Assembly: GCF_052065695.1 (NCBI RefSeq)
Contig: NZ_JBQHTM010000001.1
Coordinates: forward strand, 1-64,000
Origin: Intestinimonas sp052065695
GTDB taxonomy: Bacteria > Bacillota > Clostridia > Oscillospirales > Oscillospiraceae
Direction of reading: 5' to 3'
Length of the DNA stretch: 64,000 nucleotides
Position numbers and translations under genes: made by a program. Shown piece by piece: positions 32,764-41,827 of the stretch (position 1 is the first letter of the stretch; each line of letters begins with the position of its first letter). Under the pieces are notes generated by a model. That model was not told where the DNA came from, did no database searches, and saw only the letters and a list, made by a program, of their open reading frames with translations.

Positions 32764-33675
32764 TCACGCCGGGGAGGCGGAGTATTTCTCCACCATGAGG
32801 TCGGGGTAATAGGACTCCTTGGCCTTGCGGAGCCCCTCCACCCCCATGTCGTCCTCACGGTTGAGGTAGCGTACCTGGGGGTGGCGCTGCCGGACCCGCC
32901 GGGCGAACTCCCGGTTGATCATGGCGTAGGCGCCCTGGAGCTCGCCGTAGGCCTTTTCAAAGTGGACGTCGTAGGTGTCGGAGGAGAGGAGGTCTCCCAT
33001 GGTGAAGGCCACCACCTCGCCGTAGACCCGGATGAGTCCGCCCTCCAGGCCAAGGGAATGGTAGTGCTCCATGGCCAGGCGGAGGGCGCGGCCCTCGTCG
33101 CCCAGGTCCCGCTCCTCGGCCAGACCCTCCCGGATCATGCTGAGGCGGTACCATTCCTTATCCATCTCCAGGCACTCGGGCAGCGTCTCGGGGGTGATGT
33201 CCTCGTAGACCCAGGAGGGGTTGTTCTCGATGAAGCGATTGATGTGGTTGCGCTTGGCGTGGAGCTTTTTGCCGCCCAGGTCGGCCAGGCGGTCGATGTC
33301 GTAGAGGTAGTCAAAGCCGTCCCGGTCGGCCTCAAAGGTGAAGCGGCCGGGGAAGAGGCCGTCCAGCTCCTGAATCTGGGGCTGGGTGAGGCAGACCAGA
33401 CGGAAGGGGACGCCCCGCTCCGCGGCATCCTGTTCCAGGGCGGTGAGGACGGGAGCGATGTCGCCGGAACCGGCGGGGTAGATGTAAGAGCAACCCAGCG
33501 CGCCACACAGATGGGTCACCAGAAAGTCTCCTACCCGGGCGATGCGCTGGTCGTAGGCGTCGCTCCAGACGAAGAGGTTGGTAAAGTTGTACTCGCAGCC
33601 CCGGTGGTCCGCCCTGCGCAGCAGCTCGTCCACCCAGGGCTTGTCGGTGAGCTGGGGTTTCTGAAATTCGATCAT
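32764..33675 (-). CDS. DUF2156 protein (MprF C-terminal-domain-like)
   Basis: 303 aa from the ATG at 33675. Two tandem GNAT-like lobes as in the cytosolic aminoacyl-transferase domain of phosphatidylglycerol lysyltransferases: KKLHAKRNHINRFIENNP, GGLIRVYGEVVAFTMGDLLSSDTYDVHFEKAYGELQGAYAMINREFA and YLNREDDMGVEGLRKAKESYYP. There is no membrane domain, so it is a free-standing soluble form whose acceptor is unknown. Confidence 0.87.
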   Translation of the reverse strand: MIEFQKPQLTDKPWVDELLRRADHRGCEYNFTNLFVWSDAYDQRIARVGDFLVTHLCGALGCSYIYPAGSGDIAPVLTALEQDAAERGVPFRLVCLTQPQIQELDGLFPGRFTFEADRDGFDYLYDIDRLADLGGKKLHAKRNHINRFIENNPSWVYEDITPETLPECLEMDKEWYRLSMIREGLAEERDLGDEGRALRLAMEHYHSLGLEGGLIRVYGEVVAFTMGDLLSSDTYDVHFEKAYGELQGAYAMINREFARRVRQRHPQVRYLNREDDMGVEGLRKAKESYYPDLMVEKYSASPA

Positions 33676-33711
33676 GATAAATGACAATCTCCTTGGGTAT
33701 TCTTTGAAAGC

Positions 33712-33740
33712 AGTGTATCACGGCGGGAAAGATCGCGCAA
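33712..33740 (-). promoter_or_regulatory. Promoter of the DUF2156-GNAT operon
   Basis: Minus-strand TTGCGC (33735-33740) and TACACT (33712-33717), 17-bp spacer. Confidence 0.68.
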
Positions 33741-33800
33741 GGGTTTGTTTCTGGGCCTGTTTTCCAGTATGGCACAAAAGGTCCCGGTCTAAACCACAAA

Positions 33801-33836
33801 AACAGAAAAGGCCGCGCTACACAAGGGAGCGCGGCC
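33801..33836 (-). terminator. pspC terminator
   Basis: GGCCGCGCT/AGCGCGGCC hairpin with TTTTCTGTTTTT following on the minus strand. Confidence 0.88.
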
Positions 33837-33852
33837 GGCGGACTGCGACCCG

Positions 33853-34065
33853 TCAATAGCCGGGATAGACCTGGCTCTTCCTGGGCAGGACGATGGCGGC
33901 GATGATATAGAGCAGGATGCCGGTGCCGCCCATGATCACCAGGGCTGCCCACAGCAGACGGACAATGCTGGGATCGATGTTGAAGTATTCGGCGATGCCG
34001 CCGCACACGCCGCAGAGCATAGCGGCGCCGTGTTCCGTACGGTAGAGTTTCTTCGGTTCATCCAT
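33853..34065 (-). CDS. PspC-domain small membrane protein
   Basis: 70 aa. Starts with the PspC signature KKLYRTEHGAAMLCGVCGGIAEYFNIDPSIVRLLWAALVIMGGTG and ends in one hydrophobic helix plus a short basic tail. PspC proteins take part in envelope stress responses; the minimal stand-alone form is common in Bacillota. Strong GGAGGGG site before the ATG. Confidence 0.92.
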   Translation of the reverse strand: MDEPKKLYRTEHGAAMLCGVCGGIAEYFNIDPSIVRLLWAALVIMGGTGILLYIIAAIVLPRKSQVYPGY

Positions 34066-34158
34066 ATTGGGCCCCTCCTTATCTGTCCCTAGTATGCCAG
34101 ATTCACATGAAAAAATCTTTGGGGAAAGCTTAAAAATACATGAAAACCGGACCGCCCC

Positions 34159-35340
34159 TTACTTCTGCTCCTCCTCCAGGTCCAGGAGGGTGCCATTTTC
34201 GTACTTGAGGCGGTGGATGTCGCTTTTGGTGATCTTCTGGATGTCGTCCAGGCGCATGGCCTCGGTGATGGTGGACACCAGGGTGTAGGCCACGCCGTGG
34301 CGCTTGGCCCGGCCGGTGCGGCCAATGCGGTGGACGTAGTACTCCGTCTCGTCGGGGACGTCGTAGTTAAAGACCACGTCCACGTCGTCGATGTCCAGGC
34401 CCCGGGCGGCCACGTCGGTGGCCACCAGCACCCGGAGCTCGCCCCGGCGGAACTTGCCCAAGGTCTTCTCCCGCACCGACTGCTGGATGTCGCCGTGGAT
34501 GGCCTCGCAGGTAATGCCCCGCATCCGCAGCAGGCCGGTGAGCCGGTCGGTCATGTTCTTGGTGTTGCAGAAGGCGATGGCCCGCTCATAGCCGGCGGCG
34601 TCCAGAATCCGGGCGGTGATCTCCGCCTTTTCATTCCGGTCTACGTCGATGCGGTACTGCTGGATGTCGGGCTTGTTCTGCTCGTCGGGCCGGACGATGA
34701 TCTCCACCGGGTCCCGCTGGTACACCCACGAGATGTCCATGACCTCCCGGGAGATGGTGGCGGAGAACATGCCCATGTTCCGGCGGTGTTTGATCTGGTC
34801 CAGGATGCGGGTGACGTCGTGGATGAAGCCCATGTCCAGCATCCGGTCGGCCTCATCCAGCACCACGGTCTGGACCTGGTCCAGCCGGACGGTGCGCCGC
34901 TTCATGTGGTCCATGAGCCGGCCAGGGGTGGCCACCACGATCTGGGGCCGCTTCTTGAGCTGGTTGATCTGCCGATCGATGGGCTGCCCGCCGTAGAGGA
35001 CCACGGCCCGGACCCCCTCCTTGAACTCACAGAGGTCCCGCAGCTCGTTCATGATCTGGATGGCTAGCTCCCGGGTGGGGGCCAGCACCAGGCCCTGGAC
35101 GGCGTCGTTTTCCGGGTCGATGTGCTCCACCATGGGGATGCCGAAGGCAAAGGTCTTGCCGGTGCCGGTGGGGGCTTTGGCGATGACGTCCTGCCATTTC
35201 ATGAAATAGGGGATGGCGCCGCCCTGGACGGGGGTGGCCTGGACATAGCCCTTTTTGTCCAATGCCCGCATGATCTCCGGGGAGAGCCCCAGTTGGTCGT
35301 AGCGGACGATTTCATTTACCTGCTCGCCGTTGATTTCCAT
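34159..35340 (-). CDS. DEAD-box RNA helicase
   Basis: 393 aa from the ATG at 35340. All helicase motifs are present: Q motif region YVQATPVQ, APTGTGKTF (I), PTRELA (Ia), TPGRL (Ib), DEAD (II), SAT (III), VLVATDVAARGLDI (V) and HRIGRTGR (VI). It ends soon after domain 2 without the basic RNA-binding tail of CshA/DeaD, so it resembles short CshB-like helicases. It has its own promoter and a 120-nt leader with an inverted repeat, which may respond to temperature or RNA structure. Confidence 0.94.
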   Translation of the reverse strand: MEINGEQVNEIVRYDQLGLSPEIMRALDKKGYVQATPVQGGAIPYFMKWQDVIAKAPTGTGKTFAFGIPMVEHIDPENDAVQGLVLAPTRELAIQIMNELRDLCEFKEGVRAVVLYGGQPIDRQINQLKKRPQIVVATPGRLMDHMKRRTVRLDQVQTVVLDEADRMLDMGFIHDVTRILDQIKHRRNMGMFSATISREVMDISWVYQRDPVEIIVRPDEQNKPDIQQYRIDVDRNEKAEITARILDAAGYERAIAFCNTKNMTDRLTGLLRMRGITCEAIHGDIQQSVREKTLGKFRRGELRVLVATDVAARGLDIDDVDVVFNYDVPDETEYYVHRIGRTGRAKRHGVAYTLVSTITEAMRLDDIQKITKSDIHRLKYENGTLLDLEEEQK

Positions 35341-35364
35341 GGGTGATGTTCCTTTCTTTCTCAC

Positions 35365-35395
35365 TTGCCTGATTCAAGGTCTCCCACAGGCAAGC
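35365..35395 (-). promoter_or_regulatory. Hairpin in the DEAD-box helicase leader
   Basis: CTTGCCTG/CAGGCAAG inverted repeat with a 15-nt loop in the long 5' untranslated region, upstream of the ribosome site. Confidence 0.5.
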
Positions 35396-35463
35396 GAAAC
35401 CCAGTTCCGCACCCAAACGCCCTTTTTCCAAGGCGCGACCTCAAATCGTTCTTGACGCTGGTC

Positions 35464-35492
35464 AATATATCACGAAAAGGGGGAAATTGCAA
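35464..35492 (-). promoter_or_regulatory. Promoter of the DEAD-box helicase gene
   Basis: Minus-strand TTGCAA (35487-35492) and TATATT (35464-35469), 17-bp spacer, just beyond the rlmA stop. Confidence 0.78.
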
Positions 35493-35496
35493 CCGA

Positions 35497-36324
35497 TCAC
35501 GCCATTTCCCGACGGAAAACGTGGACCCGGAAGGCGGCGGTCACACGCAGATGGTCCAGCTCCTCCAGCCGGGCGGCGCCGGCCTTGGGGGTCTTCCACC
35601 GGTAGGGGGTCATGGAAAAGAGGTCCCGGATGGTGTCCCGGTCGGGGAGGTCAAGCACCGTCTCCACCGGCACCACCTCCAGGTAGGAGAAACCGTCGTA
35701 GGGGATGTCCTCCTCTTTGTTAAGGTAGGGCCTGTCATAGAGGACCTCCTTGAGCTCCCACAGGTGCCGTGCCGCCGGCACCACGTAGAGGTAGACCCCG
35801 CCGGGGCGCAGGACCCGGCGGAACTCGTCCAGGGCCAGGGGGGAGAAGCAGTTGAGGAGCAGATCCACCGAGGCGTCCGCCACCGGCAGGTGGTAGACCG
35901 AGGCCACGGCAAACTCCACATTTTTCTCCCGACGGGCCGCCCACCGCAGGGAGGGCTTCGATAGGTCCACCCCGGCCATCTGGCCCACCTGACCGGTTTC
36001 GGAGAGGGCGGCGTAGACGCCGGCGGTGTAGTACCCCTCGCCGCAGCCGGCGTCCAGCACCGCCGCTCCGGTGGGGGCGTAGGTGAGGGAGAGCCGGCAC
36101 AGGGCCTCCCGCAGGGGGGCGTACCACCCGCCGGAGAGGAAGCGGTTCCGGGCGGCGGCCATCTCTTTGTCGTCGCCGGGGTCCTTGGCGTGCTTCTGAT
36201 TGGCGGGGAGGAGGTGGACATAGCCCTCCCTGGAACGGTCGAAGCTGTGGCCCTTGGGGCAGGTGTAGGTTCTGTCCGTCCGGGTCAGGGGGGAGGCGCA
36301 CAGGGGGCAGCGGAAGAGGCTCAT
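35497..36324 (-). CDS. rlmA: 23S rRNA (guanine-N1)-methyltransferase, RlmA type
   Basis: 275 aa. N-terminal zinc finger CPLC...CPKGH (residues 6-25), then a Rossmann methyltransferase with VLDAGCGEGYYTAGVYAAL (SAM motif I), LLLNCFSPLALDEFRRVLRPGGVYLYVVP and a terminal helix. RlmA methylates G745 or G748 of 23S rRNA; which one cannot be told. Nine bp after the NSS transporter. Confidence 0.9.
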   Translation of the reverse strand: MSLFRCPLCASPLTRTDRTYTCPKGHSFDRSREGYVHLLPANQKHAKDPGDDKEMAAARNRFLSGGWYAPLREALCRLSLTYAPTGAAVLDAGCGEGYYTAGVYAALSETGQVGQMAGVDLSKPSLRWAARREKNVEFAVASVYHLPVADASVDLLLNCFSPLALDEFRRVLRPGGVYLYVVPAARHLWELKEVLYDRPYLNKEEDIPYDGFSYLEVVPVETVLDLPDRDTIRDLFSMTPYRWKTPKAGAARLEELDHLRVTAAFRVHVFRREMA

Positions 36325-36333
36325 GGGCGCCTC

Positions 36334-37647
36334 CTAGCCGATGCCGCCGTAGACGATGCCCAGCACCAGCACGGCGGCGGAGAGAAAGACGTAGACATAC
36401 TTGGCCAGGAAATCGAAGGCCCGACCCAGGGGGCGAGTGCGGCCCTCCATGAGCTCAGCCCGGATGGCCTTGAGGCCCAGGACCCAGTAGATCATGACGG
36501 CGGCCAGCACGGCGCCGAAGGGGGCGATATAGATGGTGACAGCGTCCAGCCAGGAGCCCATGGCGGGGAGGGATTCCAGGAAGAGGGAGACGCCGAAGGT
36601 GACGCAGCCCACCACGATCATGGCGGCCTTCCGGGGGAGCTTGACGCCCTTGCTCAGGGACTCGCCCACCGCCTCCAGCATATTGATGAGGGAGGTGATG
36701 CCGGCGAAGAGGACGGAGACAAAGAAGAAGAGGGCGAGGATGCGGCCGCCGGGCATCTGCTGAAAGACCCGGGGGATGGTGATGAACATGAGGGAGGGGC
36801 CGCTGTTGGGGGCGATGCCGAAGGCAAAGACGGCGGGGAGGATGGCGAAGCCGGAGAGCAGGGCGGCCATGGTGTCCAGGATGGCGGTCATCACCGACTG
36901 GCGGATGATGTTCTCCGACTTTTTCATATAGCTTCCGTAGATGAGCATGCCGGCGCCGTTGATGGACAGGGAGAAGAAGGCCTGGCCCATGGCCATGACC
37001 CAGGTCTCGAATTTGAGGAGATAGGACCAGTCGGGCTCCAGCAGGTAGCGGTAGCCCTCCACCGCCCCGGGGAGGAAGGCTACCCGGATGGCGATGATGA
37101 GGAAGAACACATAGAAGGCGGGCATCATGAATTTGCTGATCTTTTCAATGCCGGCGGTCACGCCCAGCACCAGGATGACCACGGTGGCGGCGATGACGAT
37201 AAAGTGCCAGGGGATGGAGCCGAAGGAGACGGCCAGCTGTTCAAAATAGGCGTCGGGCTGACTCGCCAGCAGAGAGCCGGTGAGGGAGCCGGCGGCGTAC
37301 CGCAGCACCCAGCCCACCACCACGGAGTAGCCGATAGCGATGCCCAGCACACCCAGCAGGGGAAGAATGCCTAGAATGCTGCCCCCCTTCCAGCCCCGGG
37401 AGCGCATGGCGTAGTCAAAGGAGCCCCGGGCGCCGGTGCCGGTGAGGCGGCCGAAGGCGAACTCGCCGGAGAGGCCCACGTAGGAGAAGAGGGCCACGAA
37501 GAGGAAGTAGGGGATGAGGAAGGCGCCGCCGCCGTACTGACCCACCCGGTAGGGGAAGAGCCAGATATTGCCCATGCCGACGGCGGAGCCCACCGCCGCC
37601 AGCACGGCGCCGGCGGAGGAGGTGAATTTGTGTTCGTGGTGGGACAT
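36334..37647 (-). CDS. Sodium-dependent transporter, NSS (SNF) family
   Basis: 437 aa, 11-12 helices. First-helix signature AVGSAVGMGNIWLFPYRVGQYGGGAF, typical of bacterial NSS (LeuT-like) proteins, with SINGAGMLIYGSYMKKSENI in the helix-6 region. Bacterial members import amino acids with Na+; the substrate is not predictable. Downstream of citrate synthase in an apparent operon. Confidence 0.92.
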   Translation of the reverse strand: MSHHEHKFTSSAGAVLAAVGSAVGMGNIWLFPYRVGQYGGGAFLIPYFLFVALFSYVGLSGEFAFGRLTGTGARGSFDYAMRSRGWKGGSILGILPLLGVLGIAIGYSVVVGWVLRYAAGSLTGSLLASQPDAYFEQLAVSFGSIPWHFIVIAATVVILVLGVTAGIEKISKFMMPAFYVFFLIIAIRVAFLPGAVEGYRYLLEPDWSYLLKFETWVMAMGQAFFSLSINGAGMLIYGSYMKKSENIIRQSVMTAILDTMAALLSGFAILPAVFAFGIAPNSGPSLMFITIPRVFQQMPGGRILALFFFVSVLFAGITSLINMLEAVGESLSKGVKLPRKAAMIVVGCVTFGVSLFLESLPAMGSWLDAVTIYIAPFGAVLAAVMIYWVLGLKAIRAELMEGRTRPLGRAFDFLAKYVYVFLSAAVLVLGIVYGGIG

Positions 37648-37695
37648 GAGGTCCTCCTTGTGTGTTGTGATCGGGCCATCCTTGGCCCGGAGGGG

Positions 37696-39060
37696 TCAGC
37701 CCCGCTGGTCCAGGGGGACGAAGGGCTGCATGGGGGCCACGGCCTTGTAGGCCGGGCGGATGATCTTGTTGCCGGGATTGAAGACCTCCTCCAGCCGGTG
37801 GGCGCACCAGCCCACCATGCGGGCCATGGCGAAGAGGGGGGTGTAGAGCTCCTCAGGGATGCCCAGCATCTTGTAGACCAGGCCGGAGTAGAGGTCCAGG
37901 TTGGCGCAGATGGGCTTGTTCTGGCCCCGGACGCCGTTGATGATCTCGGGGGCCAGCCGCTCCACCGACTCCACCAGCTGGAATTCCTCCACCATGTTGG
38001 CCTCCTCGGCCAGGCCCCGGGCGAACTGCTTGAGGAGCTTGGCACGGGGATCGGAGAGGGTGTAGATGGCGTGGCCCATGCCGTAGATGAGGCCGCTGCG
38101 GTCGCCGGCCTCCCGCTGGAGGAGGCGCAGGAGGAAGTCCTTCACCTGGCCGTCGTCGGTCCAGTCGGAGACCCCCTCCTGGATGTAGCGGAACATCTCC
38201 ATGACCTTCTTGTTGGCGCCGCCGTGGCGGGGACCCTTCAGGGAGCCCACCGCCGCCGAGACGGCGGCGTAGATGTCGGTGCCGGAGGAGGAGAGGACCC
38301 GGCAGGAGAAGGCGGAGTTGTTGCCGCCGCCGTGCTCGGCGTGGAGGACCATGCACAGGTCCAGCACCTTGGCCTCCTGCTCGGTGAAGCGGTTGTCGTG
38401 GCGGATGGCGTAGAGGAAGTTCTCGGCGAAGGAGAGCCCCTCCTGGGGGCGGTGGAGGTAGAGGGAGTCGTTGTCGAAGTAGTGGCGCTTGGCGGCGTAG
38501 GAGTGGGCCACGATCATGGGGCACCGGGCCACCAGCGCCAGGGCCTGGCGGAGCTCGTTCTCCAGGGAATGGTCCTCGGGGGCGTCGTCATAGCAGTAGA
38601 GGGCCAGGATGCACCGGCCCAGCCGGTTCATGATGTCCCGGCCCGGCGCCTTGAGGATCATGTCCTCGGTGAAGTTCACCGGCAGGGGCCGGAGCTGGGA
38701 GAGGACGGTGTTGAAATCGGAGAGCTGCTGCCGGGTGGGCAGGGCGCCGAAGAGAAGCAGATAGGCGGTCTCCTCGAAGCCGAAGCGGCCCTCGGAAGTG
38801 AAGCCGTGGATCAGGTCCTCCACGTTGATGCCCCGGTAGATGAGCCGGCCCTCCATGGGGACGCGCTCACCGTCCTGGATGTAGTAGCCCTGGACGTTGC
38901 CGATCTGGGTGATGCCCGCCATGACGCCGGTCCCGTCGGCGTTCCGGAGCCCCCGCTTCACGTCGATGTGTTCATAGTGGCTAGGATCGATGTAGTTATG
39001 CTTCTGGAATTCTCCGCATAGACTTTGGATAAAGTCACGGGACTGTGTCGCTCCGGACAT
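37696..39060 (-). CDS. gltA: Citrate / 2-methylcitrate synthase
   Basis: 454 aa from the ATG at 39060. Si-type citrate synthase fold: catalytic HAEHGGGNNSAF, GPRHGGANKKV and YGMGHAIYTLSDPRAK with the active-site histidines and aspartate region. Condenses oxaloacetate with acetyl-CoA (or propionyl-CoA). The gene order suggests co-transcription with an NSS carrier and rlmA. Confidence 0.93.
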   Translation of the reverse strand: MSGATQSRDFIQSLCGEFQKHNYIDPSHYEHIDVKRGLRNADGTGVMAGITQIGNVQGYYIQDGERVPMEGRLIYRGINVEDLIHGFTSEGRFGFEETAYLLLFGALPTRQQLSDFNTVLSQLRPLPVNFTEDMILKAPGRDIMNRLGRCILALYCYDDAPEDHSLENELRQALALVARCPMIVAHSYAAKRHYFDNDSLYLHRPQEGLSFAENFLYAIRHDNRFTEQEAKVLDLCMVLHAEHGGGNNSAFSCRVLSSSGTDIYAAVSAAVGSLKGPRHGGANKKVMEMFRYIQEGVSDWTDDGQVKDFLLRLLQREAGDRSGLIYGMGHAIYTLSDPRAKLLKQFARGLAEEANMVEEFQLVESVERLAPEIINGVRGQNKPICANLDLYSGLVYKMLGIPEELYTPLFAMARMVGWCAHRLEEVFNPGNKIIRPAYKAVAPMQPFVPLDQRG

Positions 39061-39092
39061 GGGTGGTTCCCCTCTCAAAAATAGTACCCTAC

Positions 39093-39121
39093 ATTTTACG
39101 CCCTGGGTGCCGCCCCGTCAA
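39093..39121 (-). promoter_or_regulatory. Citrate synthase promoter
   Basis: Minus-strand TTGACG (39116-39121) and TAAAAT (39093-39098), 17-bp spacer. Confidence 0.83.
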
Positions 39122-39177
39122 GCGAGAATTCAGCCCTTTACACCATGAAAGGCCCTTTTTGGCCGTGGAGGTTTGAG

Positions 39178-40212
39178 ATGATGCGGACGTTACGCCCTGT
39201 GGCGGCCACTGCCCTGCTGCTGCTCCTGGCTGTCTTCTTGCTCCCCATGCTCCTGCTGGGGGCCGAGGTGAAGGAGGAAGCGCCGGAGGAGACCGGGCCG
39301 CTTCCCACCGCTACCCTGCCCATTCAGAAGCCCACCGCCCAGAGCGGCGCCGGGGGAGACGGAGCCACCCTGATCCGGGTGGCCATGCCCGACGGGACGG
39401 TGGCCTCCCTCACCATGGCGGAGTACTTATGGCGGGTGGTGGCGGCGGAGATGCCGGCCTCCTTTGAGGAAGAGGCCCTCCGGGCCCAGGCGGTGACTGC
39501 CCGGACCTACACTCTTTATCAGATGAGCATTGGTCAGAATCCCAACCACCCCGACGCCGATATGTGTACCGACATCTCCTGCTGTCAGGCCTATATCTCC
39601 CCGGAGGACGCCGCCGCCAACTGGGGAGAGCAGGCGGAGCTGTGGGGAGAAAAGATCGCCCGGGCGGTATCGGATACCGACGGACAGGCTATCCTTTATG
39701 AGGGGCAGCCCATCGACGCCGTCTTTTTCTCCTCGGCGGCGGGGCGGACCCTGGATTCGGTGGAGGTGTGGGGGGGCAGCGTGCCCTATCTCACCAGCGT
39801 GGAGAGCCCGGAGGGGGAGGAGGTCCCCAACTACCATACCACCGTCACCGTGCCGGTGGAGGAGTTCAAAACTGTCTTTCTCACCCAGCACCCCGACGCC
39901 GATCTGTCGGGGGCGCCGGAGACCTGGTTCCAGAACGCCGTGCCCACCTCCTCCGGCGGGGTGGACACCGTGGAGGTGGGGGGCGTCACCGTGAAGGGCA
40001 CCGCCCTGCGGACCCTGTTCGACCTGCGTTCGGCCAGCTTTTCCGTCACGGCGGACGATACGGCCGTCACCTTCTCCGTCACCGGCTACGGACACGGGGT
40101 GGGGATGAGCCAGTATGGCGCCAACGCCATGGCCAAGGCCGGAAGTACCTGGCAGGAGATTCTCACCCACTATTATACCGGGGTCACCATCGGGCCGTGG
40201 AGTGGGGAATAA
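39178..40212 (+). CDS. spoIID: SpoIID/LytB-domain protein
   Basis: 344 aa from the ATG at 39178 (GGAGG, 6-nt spacing); an in-frame ATG at 39145 lacks a site. Signal anchor at about residues 9-27, then a Pro/Thr linker. The SpoIID domain is indicated by EYLWRVVAAEMPASFEEEALRAQAVTARTY (catalytic Glu in AAEMPASF), DAVFFSSAAGRTLDSVEVWGG and GYGHGVGMSQYGANAMAKAG. SpoIID is a lytic transglycosylase for engulfment; this may be SpoIID or a paralogue, because no spoIIQ or murA neighbour is present. Confidence 0.88.
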   Translation: MMRTLRPVAATALLLLLAVFLLPMLLLGAEVKEEAPEETGPLPTATLPIQKPTAQSGAGGDGATLIRVAMPDGTVASLTMAEYLWRVVAAEMPASFEEEALRAQAVTARTYTLYQMSIGQNPNHPDADMCTDISCCQAYISPEDAAANWGEQAELWGEKIARAVSDTDGQAILYEGQPIDAVFFSSAAGRTLDSVEVWGGSVPYLTSVESPEGEEVPNYHTTVTVPVEEFKTVFLTQHPDADLSGAPETWFQNAVPTSSGGVDTVEVGGVTVKGTALRTLFDLRSASFSVTADDTAVTFSVTGYGHGVGMSQYGANAMAKAGSTWQEILTHYYTGVTIGPWSGE

Positions 40213-40401
40213 AAAATTTTTTAAAATTCTCCCTCTGAGCTGTCACAAAACGGAGTCCCCCATCGATATAGAGAGTGAGAAGAAAGGAAGAGACTCCAAG
40301 ATTTGCCGCAGTATCAAAATGTATAAACCCGGCCGGGAAAGCTTAAGAAATTCTTCAGAAAATTTCTATGGATTTACAGGCCGAACCAGAGTAAAATCTT
40401 T

Positions 40402-40431
40402 TTGCAAAAGAAATGCCGCCATAGATAGAAT
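40402..40431 (+). promoter_or_regulatory. Promoter of the PAP2 gene
   Basis: TTGCAA (40402-40407) and TAGAAT (40426-40431), 18-bp spacer. The remaining 40213-40400 holds a weak GGAGTC/GACTCC repeat and no gene. Confidence 0.6.
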
Positions 40432-40455
40432 CGAAAGAAAGGGGGGCCGCCAAGT

Positions 40456-41136
40456 ATGGAACAGTATTGGCACGACGAGCGGACACGCCGCCGAATGCTG
40501 GCAGTGCCCATCATTTATTTCATTTTTTATGTGATCTGCTTTGCACTGCTGGAGGAATATGTGCGGCCCAAATTCTGGATTGCCAGCGAGCTGGACGCCT
40601 ATATCCCCTTCTGCGCAGCCTTTCTGATCCCTTATGTGGCCTGGTTCCCCCTGGTGCCAGGGATGTTCTGGTACTTCTATAAGCGGGAGCCGGAGAGCTT
40701 TCTCCACCTGAGCCGGATGACCATCATCGGCCTGACCATCTGCCTGGCCATTTATGCCCTCTTCCCCAACGGGCAGCTCCTGCGCCGTCCCATCATCGGC
40801 GATGATATCCTCAGCCAACTGGTCATCCTGCTGCGCAAGACCGATACGCCCACCAACGTCTGTCCCTCCATCCACGTGTTCATGACGGTAAATGTGGCTC
40901 TGTCCGGTGCCCGGTCCCGGGCGCTGAGTATGGAGCGCCGGCGGCAGGTGTCCCTGATGGTGCTGTCGGTGCTCATCTGCCTGTCCACTGTCTTCCTCAA
41001 GCAGCACTCGGTGGTGGATGTGGTGTGCGGCGCCGCCCTGGCCGTGGGCCTGGACGCGGTGCTCCGCCGGAGCAGTGTGGGCATGGGGATCTTCCACGTC
41101 CTTGTCCCCCGTAAAAATACAGCCATGGAATCCTGA
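40456..41136 (+). CDS. PAP2-superfamily membrane phosphatase
   Basis: 226 aa with about six hydrophobic helices. Lipid-phosphatase motifs CPSIHV (motif 2, PSxH) and LKQHSVVDVVCG (motif 3, HxxxD) are clear, while motif 1 is poorly conserved. Likely acts on a lipid or polyprenyl phosphate at the membrane. Ribosome site AAAGGGGGG; its own terminator follows. Confidence 0.87.
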   Translation: MEQYWHDERTRRRMLAVPIIYFIFYVICFALLEEYVRPKFWIASELDAYIPFCAAFLIPYVAWFPLVPGMFWYFYKREPESFLHLSRMTIIGLTICLAIYALFPNGQLLRRPIIGDDILSQLVILLRKTDTPTNVCPSIHVFMTVNVALSGARSRALSMERRRQVSLMVLSVLICLSTVFLKQHSVVDVVCGAALAVGLDAVLRRSSVGMGIFHVLVPRKNTAMES

Positions 41137-41209
41137 ACACGGCCGGGGGCCGAGGACGGGCATGGACCCGGACCGGTCGCCGCGCTCTTTTGAGGTTTGC
41201 AAAAGTCTG

Positions 41210-41254
41210 ACAGCATGCGGTATAGTTGTTCCGACTATGCCGCATGCTGTTTTT
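41210..41254 (+). terminator. Terminator of the PAP2 gene
   Basis: ACAGCATGCGGTATAGT/ACTATGCCGCATGCTGT hairpin (one G-U pair) followed by TTTTT. Confidence 0.9.
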
Positions 41255-41317
41255 GCGCATCGGAAAAAGGCCGCCCCGGCGGGCGGACATGTCAAATGGA
41301 ACTGGAGTGTGTACACC

Positions 41318-41827
41318 ATGAAAATCATATTGAGCGACCGTCCCCTGTCCCTGGATCTGGGGAACAGAACGGACGTGGTCTGCTTCGACCTCTCCCACAT
41401 GAAGATCGCCCCCTGTGTGGGCTGCTTCGGCTGCTGGACCAAGACGCCGGGCAAGTGTGTCATCCGGGACGACGCGGTGCAGGTCTATCCCCGCCTGGCC
41501 GAGAGCGACACCGCCCTCTATGTGAGCCGGGTGCGGTACGGCGGGTATGATACAGTGATGAAAACCATGCTGGAGCGGGCCATCCCCGTCCAGCAGGCCT
41601 TCATTCGCCTTCTGGACGGGGAGACTCACCATGTCCAGCGGGCGGTGGTGCCCAAGAAGGCCACCATCGTGGCCTACGGCGCCCGGGACCGGGAGGAAGA
41701 GGACCTCTTCCGGCGGCTGGTGGCCCGAAATGCCAAGAATATGTCCTTTCAGAGTTATGAGATCCGCTTCACCAATGAGGAACAGGTGGAGGCGGCGGTC
41801 CGTCAGGAGGTGGAGACATGGGTGTGA
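41318..41827 (+). CDS. Flavodoxin-fold oxidoreductase, cysteine-rich partner
   Basis: 169 aa from the ATG at 41318 with GGAG upstream. It resembles NADPH-dependent FMN reductase/iron-sulfur flavoprotein relatives through SHMKIAPCVGCFGCWTKTPGKCVIRDDA, but the expected N-terminal FMN phosphate loop (NGSPR...N-S/T) is missing: the first strand is followed at once by the cysteine segment. Overlaps the next gene by 10 bp; the next gene has the loop this one lacks. Confidence 0.75.
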   Translation: MKIILSDRPLSLDLGNRTDVVCFDLSHMKIAPCVGCFGCWTKTPGKCVIRDDAVQVYPRLAESDTALYVSRVRYGGYDTVMKTMLERAIPVQQAFIRLLDGETHHVQRAVVPKKATIVAYGARDREEEDLFRRLVARNAKNMSFQSYEIRFTNEEQVEAAVRQEVETWV

